The position numbers and the translations under genes were made by a program. Of a stretch of DNA of 64,000 bases, positions 56,201 to 64,000 are shown in pieces. The stretch is from Mesorhabditis belari (taxonomy: Eukaryota > Nematoda > Chromadorea > Rhabditida > Rhabditidae). The stretch spans positions 62,001-126,000 of the forward strand of contig CAUEEP010000908.1 of the NCBI GenBank assembly GCA_958450365.1. The letters are read 5' to 3'. Below the pieces are notes generated by a model that was given only the letters and a program-made list of their open reading frames with translations, was not told where the DNA came from and did not search any database. Position 1 is the first letter of the stretch, and every line of letters starts with the position of its first letter.

Positions 56201-59200
56201 TAAATTGTAAAGTTTAGAAACTTCAAAACAATTGGGCCTACCAGCCGGAACGATTTTGGCTTGTCCGATTCCATTGGAGCATTGCGGAGATGGGAGATTG
56301 ATTGAAGAAGCGATACAACAAGCGCTAGAAGAAGCAAAGTAACAGTTTTTAGAGAAGTAGCTAGTAGCTGAAATAGCTGATAAAAAGACACTAACTGGCT
56401 AAATTCTTGATTCACAAGGATTCTTGATTCCTCATTTCGATTAGGTGAAAATATTGCAACATATCAGAAGTGTTTTGCACAAAATTTGAAAAGGAAACGA
56501 GCTTCTGACCTTAGTGGTGTTTTTGACAAACGCTTCCTAGCAGGTTTTATTATCTAGAAAATATAAGGAACATCTATTCTGTAGTAAAATCGGGAAAATG
56601 TGGGCGTTTCCCAAACGTTTGCAGACTTGGCTGAATGCCGATGGAGGCAAATTTGACTTTAAAGATCTTTTTATCCAATCTTTCTAATTTAAAAAATTTA
56701 ACAAAATTATTAATGATTCTGCGTTGAATGATACCAAATACTTGATGGTTGGACGCGTCCGGACTAGAGTGTGTTCCTTGCAGATAACGCGCTAATCGGA
56801 TCATCAACTGGACTGCTTGGCACTTGCTTCAAACTTCTAAATGATTATTGTCCCTGATTGGGAGAATTTTCGAGCAACAAAAAGTCTCAACTATGCTTAC
56901 TTACTTTCATTATCGATAATTATCTAGATCACTACAACTAGATAAATTGAAAACCCGACTCTGCTCACATTCATCCCTAATCAGTTGTCTGCCTGTCAAC
57001 AAGGAGCACACTCTAGTCCGGACCCACTCATTCATAATCGGCTACGACATTTAAACTCGACTCTACGGAACTCTATATAACGGAACTCTTTATAGCGGAA
57101 AACTCTAGATAACTGAATGGAATTTTGGTCCCGTTGAGCCTGAGGAACCAAATAGGAACCAAATAGGAACTAGAAATAACTAGATAGGAATCAAACAGGA
57201 ACCGAATAGGAACCAGCTAGGAACCAAGTAGGAAACAAAGAGGAACCAACGCTAAGCTATATAAAACGGCACTCTATATAACGGAAACATTTTTTGGTCG
57301 CTTCCATTCCTCTATAGTCGACTGTAATAGAATATGGATACTTTTCGATTAGGGGAACATATTGCAACATATCAGAAGTGTTTTGCACAAAATTTGAAAA
57401 GGAAACGAGCTTCTGAACTTGGTGGTGTTTTTGACAAAAGCTTTCTAGCAGATTTTATTATCTAGAAAATATAAGGAACATCTATTCTGTAGTAAAATCA
57501 GGAAAATGTGGGCTTTTTCCAAACGTTTGCAGACTTGGCTGAATGCCGATGGAGGCAAATTTGATTTTAAAGCAGAAAAAACGCAATAAAACATACAAAT
57601 ACCAAATTTGCATTTAAAATTTCGCCCCTTTATGGTTCTGTTCGATTCGAGGGGACAAGAAAGGAAAATTTTTTGCATATTTTGTCCCCATTTTTGTCAA
57701 AATATATCGAAATATGTAGCACTTAAATGTCTTTAAAAATATTGCTAAAAAACAATTTCCAGAGCTGAGAACATCACCGGCCAAGCAGCTACTCCATTTC
57801 TTTTGTCTCGAGTCAAAGAACTTACTGGAGGGAAATCACTGGAAGCTAGTAAGTGATCTATTTATTGCAAAATCAGAAAACTTTTCAGATGTCGCTCTGG
57901 TAAAGAACAATGCCAGGATTGCAGCCAGATTAGCGAAGATTTTGGCTGAAAGATCTTCGTCACCAGCTCCAAGTGGGACTATTTGCTTTGCTCCACCGAA
58001 GAAGATTCAAGAAGCGAAAAAGAAGCCACGAGTGGTGAGTTCGAAGTATTCCCTCATCCTTAAATTTACTAGAAAATTGTTTGAACTTTGGTTTGGGATA
58101 TTGTAGTGATTATTGGTGGTTTAGATATAATCTTTATTACAACAATAATAGTTGGTTCAGTGGTTTGGGATTGGGAGAATAGAGACGACTCCACGGCACA
58201 CCTCGGCAGCTCGTTCACATTGCTTTTATACAGTACTTTGGCGTTGGTCTCGTCTTGCATATAATGAAGCCGAACGGATAGCGATGCATATTAAATCTTG
58301 CACAATAGGCGTTCGCCCACATAGGTGTCTAGCTGGCCATTTCCATACGTGGTGATCTCGATCACGAGATCGTCACGACAGATATGGAGACCTAGCGTAG
58401 AAAGCCCATTTTGAAATTCTAAAGGACACAGTTTTACTCCATAAAATCCAGTTTTCGAGAAAAATGCTTTGGAAGTTTGGACACTTTTTGAGAAAACGGC
58501 GCCACTGCCTTCTGGAGACGAAATTACTTTCCCCTGAGCAGTGACTGATTAGTGTAGTGTGCTTGGCGGGTAGTGTGCTTGGCGGGTAGTGTGCTTGGCG
58601 GGTAGTGTGCTTGGCGGGTAGTGTGCTTGGCGGGTAGTGTGCTTGGCGGGTGTGTGCTTGGCGGTGGTGTGCTTGGCGGGGTGTGCTTGGCGGGTGCGCG
58701 GGGGTGCTGGCGGGTGTGCTGCGGGGGTGCTGGCGGGGTGTGCTTGGCGGGTGGCTTGGCGGGTGTGTGTTGGCGGGGGTGGCGGGGTGTGCTTGGCGGG
58801 TGTGTGCTTGGCGGGTGTGCTGGCGGGTGTGTGCTTGGCGGGTGTGTGTTGGCGGGGGTGTGCTTGGCGGTGTGTGCTTGGCGGGTAGTGTGCTTGGCGG
58901 GGTGTGCTTGGCGGGTGGGTGGGCGGGTGTGCTGGCGGGAGTGTGCGGGGGTGTGCTTGGCGGGTAGTGTGCTTGGCGGGTAGTGTGCTTGGCGGGTAGT
59001 GTGCTTGGCGGGTAGTGTGCTTGGCGAGTAGTGTGCCTGGTGGGTAGTGTGCTTGGCGAGTAGTGTGCTTGACGAGTAGTGTGCTTGGCGGGTAGTGTGC
59101 TAGGCCAACACACCGTTTGGGCCTGGTTCGAATCCCCCCACTGCCACTTACTTTTGCCACCACTTCTACATCTACATCTAAAGTATCTACAAACAGTAAG

Positions 59201-59677
59201 AAGTTGCTGGAGATGGCCAAAGATGACTCTCCAGACTTTCGTTGAAAATGTACCATAATCAAAATTATGAGCCTTATCAGGATCCTCAATCTCGACCATT
59301 CGTTAACCTATATATGTTAGAGCAATTCCCCAGTTATTAAGTTGAGCAATAGGTTGATAACAATAACAATTCAACAATTTGCTAACAATTTTTGTTTTTT
59401 GTTTCATCAAAGAGCAACTGTAGCTTTTTATATGTTTTAAGATGACACAAATTGCCTAGCTTTGTGCAAAGTTTCATCCCGTTCTATTGGCTGGATTTCA
59501 AGCAGGAGTCTTTTATTTTAAACCAGTCGATTCTGATCTAGACCACAGCGCACAAAAAGAGCTGCTATAAACACCCGATCTGTCATAAAGATTAAGATTT
59601 CATTCTTCCAGGTGACTCTCGGTGCAGCAATTTGCGACTTTGAGGCAATCACACAAGAAAACGTGCAAGTTTGTTGA
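53227..59677 (+). CDS. Pseudouridine-5'-phosphate glycosidase, 366 aa
   Basis: Eleven exons: 53227-53286, 53576-53676, 53751-53826, 53926-54024, 54096-54207, 55868-55974, 56054-56180, 56218-56338, 57763-57848, 57889-58034 and 59612-59677 (1,101 nt, in phase). Family PsuG/Indigoidine_A, which splits pseudouridine 5'-phosphate into uracil and ribose 5-phosphate. Signatures: [13 protein letters not shown] (~38-50, catalytic Glu), [11 protein letters not shown] (~96-106, active-site Lys), [19 protein letters not shown] (~151-160, metal-binding Asp), [10 protein letters not shown] (Lys173), LACPIP and [15 protein letters not shown] (~298). The N-terminus [20 protein letters not shown] is basic, Ser-rich and acid-free, so mitochondrial import is possible. 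The last exon adds [13 protein letters not shown], like the first strand of a PfkB-type kinase, then stops. Bifunctional relatives carry a whole kinase there. An extra intron at 59663 could extend it, but I see no kinase exon downstream. Confidence 0.9.
54338..54881 (-). mobile_element. Mariner remnant in glycosidase intron 5
   Basis: 544 bp, ends TTAGGTTGTTCGGATATAAA and its inverse, TA-flanked. Minus strand codes for a transposase N-terminal piece ([20 protein letters not shown], then EKWLPHELS). Sister of 62724-63258. Confidence 0.8.
54884..55108 (+). repeat. Copied piece of the tetraspanin gene (intron and exon edge)
   Basis: About 225 bp nearly identical to 63261-63481, which is tetraspanin intron sequence plus the last 8 nt and the donor of exon 63474-63608. 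Same orientation, and same junction to the mariner end. Homology stops abruptly at 55108. Confidence 0.85.
55109..55271. mobile_element. Mariner 3' fragment after the copied block
   Basis: Repeats the last ~160 bp of 54338-54881 (AGCAAGAAAAAAGATCTTAA ... CCGAACAACCTAATAG). The copied tetraspanin block is thereby flanked on both sides by mariner ends. Confidence 0.75.
56443..57570. repeat. Direct duplication of ~225 bp in glycosidase intron 8
   Basis: 56443-56660 (CATATCAGAAGTGTTTTGCA ... GATGGAGGCAAATTTGACTT) recurs at 57345-57570. GGACTAGAGTGTGTTCCTTG appears forward near 56759 and inverted near 57003, so the region is a compound repeat. Confidence 0.75.
57130..57265. repeat. GGAACCAAATA minisatellite
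   Basis: About ten 10-11-bp units, the same core as 44460-44950. Confidence 0.75.
58555..59105. repeat. GC-rich minisatellite (GGCGGGTAGTGTGCTT) in glycosidase intron 10
   Basis: About 35 units of 15-16 bp, regular at both edges and scrambled in the centre (58650-58970). G-rich on the transcribed-sense strand with many GGG runs. All six frames are open across it (Pro/His/Thr-, Cys/Trp/Gly-rich), which is an artefact of composition. Confidence 0.88.
59080..59152 (+). tRNA. tRNA-like 3' end at the edge of the minisatellite
   Basis: GTGCTAGGCC ... GGGCCTGGTTCGAATCCCCC and CACTGCCA: a clear B box, with the last minisatellite unit in the A-box position. Probably a SINE-like relic. Confidence 0.4.
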
Positions 59678-59753
59678 AAATTTATTTGTTTTAATACATC
59701 ATATCAAAATTTTAAAAAGGCACCAAGATTTGCTGAAACCGTTTTTATCTAAA

Positions 59754-62700
59754 TCATGCTGCAAAAATGTTTGTCTCTGGTGGAGTAGCGTCAACATAAT
59801 CCATTTCATCCTCGTCATCCCAGTGTCTAAAGATTTATTAGGTTTTGTAAAAACTCGAGAACTTTCTAGAATAATAAATAATATTGGGTTGGTGAATTGA
59901 AAACTGCGGGACTTTGAACTAAAATTTCTTCAACATAAAACCATGAATTCATTCCAAATAATTTCCATTATTATTGAAGACTTCTGCCCATTTTACAGGC
60001 AATTTGCGGATTCCTCTTTCGTAGTAGGATTTTGGTTTGTGTGTGAGACAAGTGTGAGACTCAAAAATGGAGGACTGGAGATGTTAGCCGTCAGCCCAGT
60101 TCGAGCACTTTCTTCAAAAGAAACCCATTTTGGTGTCAATAGAAAAGTTGTAGAGAATCAAAAATTAGGCTTATAGCCAAATTTTCAGAACGATTCAAAA
60201 ACTGGTTTTCAAGAAAGGCTGTGTTTCTACTTGAGCACAAGTACGCCAAAGTTTAACGAACACAATAGCTTTCCACAATGCACAACGATTTTTCTTTACC
60301 TCTAGATAAACGGATCGCTACTAATCGAGGATCTTAAGGAAACGATTATACAAAAATCCATTGTTTAGCAAAAGATTTCACTCACTTGTATAACTTTGCA
60401 TTGTTCGAATAGACGATTTCCGAGAAAAGCGCTCCAATGTCCTCTCTGAAATTGCTTATTTGAAAAAAGAGCTTAAAAAGGAGGCAAGCAAATGAAGATT
60501 TCTAGTTTCTAATTTCTTAATATCTTTAGCTCTCATTACTTAAGCAAAAATTAACTTAACTTAACGTAAATACTGTAATAAATACTGTAATTGAAGGCCA
60601 CGATTTTTCTGGAGATTCTTTTGGTGTTTGCTTTTGGATTAATGCTTTTCTAGGAGCTTTAAGAAGAAAAATGTTCATTAGAGAGGGGAACTTGTAGGAG
60701 TTGAATTGGAGAAAAAAACTCGTGAAATCTAAAAAATAACTAGTAAAGTCCAAGAGTCAAATACCAGTGTTGTTTAAAATTGGAAAATATTTCTACCGTA
60801 AATACTGTAATTGACGGGCACGATCTTCTATTTTTTTCCTATCTTTTTTCGAACTCCCCAAAAAATCACTTAAGGCCTTAAAACTTTTAAGGCCACTTAA
60901 AACCACATAAAATTTCTTCCAAAATTCTTTTAAAATCACGCTAGCTCTATTGGAAATGCTCTAAAATCAACGAAAAACCGGTTTAAAAGGTTTTTTATCA
61001 GCAATGATCCCAGACTCCCGAAAATGATAAGGCCCTTAGGCCAAAGAATTTAAATTTTACTGTCAACCCTTCTAGGTTATACATACGATCCATATCCATC
61101 ATTCTAAGCACTTTTCATCCAAACTCTTTTTCAAAAGTAGTGACTTTTTGGGCGACCAATTTTATATGGGAAGGATGCCCGTCAATTACAGTATTTACGG
61201 TAAGCAAATCTTGACTTAACCTAAGCAAAAATTCACTTAAGTTGAGCAAAACTCACTTATCTTGAGCAAAACTCAACTTAAGCAACACTTAACTTAAGCA
61301 AAAATTGACTTAATTTGATAAACTTTACGTGTAAAGTCTGTTAAAGTCGGGCGCAAGTCGGTCTATTCACATCTAAAGCCTTGCTCAACAGGTTAAAACC
61401 AACAAAACTTGAGGTTTACTGTAAAAACTTGTTAATCCTAGTCCTCATAAGCAAGCAAGGTGAATAGATCAATCTGCCGGCCAATTCTTAATGGGGAAGT
61501 GGTTAACAGTCTTGGCTAACGTCTTGTCTTGAAAAACCCTTGTCTTGTCTTTGTCAAGCCTTTGTCTTGGCTAATGATCCAAAGATCGTTAGCCAAAACA
61601 AGGATTCGATATCGGTTGGGACTCTTAAAATGTTTGAGGCTTGAAAAAAGGACAAGGATTTACTTTCTTAATAACTTCATATCTTAATTTTACTATTAGT
61701 TTGGAAAGAAAGTTCTCGAAACTTGAATTTGACTGTAAAACTTGTTAACCCTAGTTCGCAAGCCTCTAAAGGTGAATAGATCGATCTGCCGGCCAATTCT
61801 TAATGGGGAAGTGGTTAACAGTTTTGGCTAACGTCTTGTCTTGAAAAACCTTTGTCTTGTCTTTGTCAAACCTTTGTCTTGGCTAATGATCCAAAGATCG
61901 TTAGCCAAGCCAAGGATCCGATATCGGTTGGGACTCTTAAAATGTTTGAGGCTTGAAGAAAAGACAATGACTTACTTTCTTAAATATCTTAATATCCTAA
62001 TTTTATTAGATAGAAACTAACTTCATTTGTTATAAGTAAACTCACCTCAAAACAAGTACCACGACTAATTTCAATGGGAAAAGCATGAAGAAAATGATCA
62101 CCCCAACGAAATCCGTCTTTTTGTGCATCCATCTAAAATTCCTAAGTAGATAAATTCAGATAGATAACTCTATAAGTAGATAATTCAGGGAATCACAAAA
62201 ATTTAGTACAAATGCAGTTATCCTGACTCCTTTACTTACCTCAAAATATGAGCATTGCAAGGTTTTTCCTCGTCAAAGCAACTCGTTTCATTAGCCCATT
62301 GTGGAGCTAAATCTATGATATTTAAACTTCATAAAGCTTCTAAAGCTCTGAAATTTTAACCCAACGCACTTTGATCACAAAATTGCTCAATTCTTTTTGG
62401 GGGACAACAGTCGAAATTTTGTTGCAGTGATTCCCAAATTGAGCAGAACAAAGTATTCTTTGAAGTCACGTGCTCATCGATTTTCTGATCGAAATGTGAA
62501 TGAAAAGTGGAATGGACATTCTAAAGATAGACTTTTGAATATATTGATTTTAACAATGAAAAGATTTGGTCAAAAAGTTAATGGAAAAAGATTTCTTGGG
62601 CTTTTCCGAGGAACAGTTGGATCTTATAGCTTAACGGGACACTTTTTAAGTTGTTTCCGTATTTTAGTTATGTTTTTTGTGGCTAACTTTTGATAAAACA

Positions 62701-63767
62701 AATATTTTCTTAAAGCTGATATATTAGGTTGTTCGGATTTAACTGCTTAACTCGTGAGGAAGCCATTTCCCGCATCAGATCGTCTTTCCAATGGCGTAGA
62801 GATGGAGTAGAATTTGAACATAAAAACTGTTGAGCAAGCTCACGCGTCGTTTGACATGGATCCGATTCGATTGCAGCCCTCAAAGTATCGTTGTCTACCG
62901 CTTGAGGTCGATGAGAGTGTTCATGATCCTCGAGACTTTCATCCCCATTCCGAAAGCGTTGGAGCCAGGATCGGCATCGGCTTTCGGACAAGGCATCATT
63001 CCCAAATGCTTTGACCAAATCTCGATGGGATTCTGCGACTGTTTTGCTCAGTTTGAAGTCGTAAAGTAGACAGACGCGAACTTTATATATCTCGTCATCT
63101 AAAGCAAGAAAAAAGATCTTAAAAATAAGAAATTATCCGTTTAAAAATATTCCAAATATACACAAGATAACGTATTTTTAAATACAGAAAGACATATTTT
63201 AAAAGCTTTCCTCACAACAATAAGTTTAGCAACGCTTGTTTAGATCCGAACAACCTAATACTAAGCTATCTAAAGCTTACTAAAGACTCCTGATCTGACC
63301 AGTGTAAGGTGTTTAAAAATGAGCTGCAAGTTGGACAAAAAAAAGTGCCCTCCTCCGTTAAGCGACAAGATCCGAGTTTCCTAAACAAGATTGGCTTTTG
63401 GCTCAATATCCTTTTATCACATTTTATAATCAAATCTTATATTATGATGTCATTCTTAAATTTTAGAAATCACCTTCATTCTAAACATCAACAAAACGGC
63501 CATGACAATGTCGAAAAAGAGTAGAGGAATCATGAGAAGCCAGTAGACTTTGAGGAGAGTCTTATTTGAGCAAAGAACACCCAGAATTCCCACAATGCAA
63601 GCAAAATACTGAAAAGTTTTCATTTAGCAAGAAAGCTTCATCTAAACCTTCACCTGTACAGCAATTTGGAGCTCTAATGCAATGATCGTTGGGTGATTTT
63701 GCTCGAATGGTATGAAATCCCAGAATTGATGGGTGAACATTCGTTGGAGCCAGAAGACCATCATGGT
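59754..63767 (-). CDS. Tetraspanin, C-terminal 219 aa (5' end outside window)
   Basis: Seven exons on the minus strand: 63654-63767, 63474-63608, 62361-62484, 62240-62306, 62046-62132, 60386-60445 and 59754-59826 (660 nt, all in phase, stop TGA at 59754-59756). Order of parts: small loop (TMMVFWLQRM ... FEQNHPTI); TM2 beginning YFACIVGILGVLCSN; TM3 (YWLLMIPLLFFDIVMAVLLM); large extracellular loop with WESLQQNFDCC, further cysteines (FCDQ, TSCFDE, KPCNAH) and an NETS glycosylation sequon; TM4 (FVGVIIFFMLFPLKLVVVLVL); cytosolic tail EDIGALFSEIVY to a very acidic HWDDEDEMDYVDATPPE. The CC motif is followed by Pro rather than the usual Gly. The first membrane span must lie upstream of 63767, beyond a repeat. 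Plasma-membrane organiser by family; partner unknown. Its 3' end is 76 bp from the convergent glycosidase stop. Confidence 0.85.
59884..60217 (-). mobile_element. Mariner fragment in tetraspanin intron
   Basis: Left end TTGGGTTGGTGAATTGAAAA with TA before it. Contains the transposase tail and part of the 8471-8990 body in reverse. The right end is truncated near AAACTGGTTTTCAAGAAAG. Confidence 0.75.
60794..61202. mobile_element. MITE family C (TACCGTAAATACTGTAATTG ends)
   Basis: 409 bp with inverted ends TACCGTAAATACTGTAATTG and the reverse at 61183-61202, in the tetraspanin intron before exon 60386-60445. Another partial end is at 60563-60600. Confidence 0.75.
61420..61990. repeat. Direct duplication of ~260 bp
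   Basis: 61420-61675 (CTTGTTAATCCTAGTCCTCA, CTGCCGGCCAATTCTTAATG, GCTAATGATCCAAAGATCG) recurs at 61735-61990. Each copy contains a GGCTAACG/CGTTAGCC inverted pair. Tetraspanin intron. Confidence 0.75.
62724..63258 (-). mobile_element. Mariner remnant in tetraspanin intron
   Basis: 535 bp, ends TTAGGTTGTTCGG and its inverse, TA at 62722-62723 and 63259-63260. Minus strand keeps the DNA-binding part of the transposase ([20 protein letters not shown], then [19 protein letters not shown]); the catalytic part is absent. Confidence 0.82.
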
Positions 63768-64000
63768 CTAAAATAGAGTGTGTTCCTCGCGAGTAAGTAG
63801 TTACTCGAGTAAATTTGCATAAGTAATTGTCGAGTAATGCGTTTTCTAAAAAGTGCGCCTGCGCGAAAAAAATATAAAAGCAATTTTTTGCGCAGGTTTT
63901 GGGGTAGGCTAATTTGCGTCAAATTTTTTGCGCAACTAGGTTCTTTGCGCAACTCGCCATAACTTTCTTCTACGTGGACCAATCTTTATGATCTCTAATT
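63768..64000. other. Repeat at window end
   Basis: Begins with GAGTGTGTTCCT, shared with 56760-56780. From ~63890 it matches the GCGCAACT / GCCATAACTTTCTTC repeat at 51850. The upstream tetraspanin exons must lie beyond it. Confidence 0.5.

Noticed and set aside
58373..59299. 308- and 246-residue Pro/His/Thr-rich open frames, plus Cys/Trp/Gly-rich ones on the other strand
   Set aside because: They consist almost entirely of the GC-rich minisatellite in a glycosidase intron.
62397..62693. 98-residue plus-strand ORF
   Set aside because: Antisense to the tetraspanin exon with the CC motif and its intron; starts from a non-ATG and has no domain.

Overview
Eukaryotic, AT-rich genomic DNA, almost certainly from a nematode. 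The evidence is small exons, ~40-nt introns with TTTCAG/TTTTAG acceptors, splice acceptors directly upstream of start codons (as expected for trans-splicing), two nuclear receptors with the worm-type P-box [10 protein letters not shown], Tc3-like and mariner DNA transposons and many MITEs. Species and genus cannot be fixed from this. Because exons are short, none of the five host genes is visible as one long ORF. I assembled them by hand from splice sites and reading phase, and every proposed junction keeps frame.

Layout. 1-5.2 kb: Tc3-like and mariner transposons, a tRNA-Thr(UGU) gene with decayed tRNA-like neighbours, and minisatellites. 6.5-14.8 kb (minus): a complete 13-exon nuclear hormone receptor (NHR1, 405 aa) whose introns hold at least five mariner-type insertions. 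14.8-35 kb: mostly repeats (MITEs, long palindromes, LINE tails, minisatellites, tRNA-like/SINE sequence), with one broken CUB-like gene fragment near 18 kb. 35.4-43.0 kb (plus): a complete 14-exon second receptor (NHR2, 423 aa), bracketed by a ~570-bp inverted repeat and carrying an 18S rRNA fragment in one intron. 44.3-51.4 kb (plus): a 7-exon multi-pass membrane protein (259 aa). 53.2-59.7 kb (plus): an 11-exon pseudouridine-5'-phosphate glycosidase (366 aa). 59.8-63.8 kb (minus): the last seven exons of a tetraspanin whose 5' end lies beyond the window. The glycosidase and tetraspanin converge with stop codons ~76 bp apart.

The genes show no common pathway: two ligand-regulated transcription factors, a nucleoside catabolic enzyme and two membrane proteins. 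What unifies the window is how repeats rework genes. Transposons sit inside introns without breaking exons. Partial copies of exons with intact splice acceptors lie in introns of both receptors. A piece of the tetraspanin gene has been copied next to a mariner into the glycosidase gene. Several MITE families share one terminal motif (TACCGTA).
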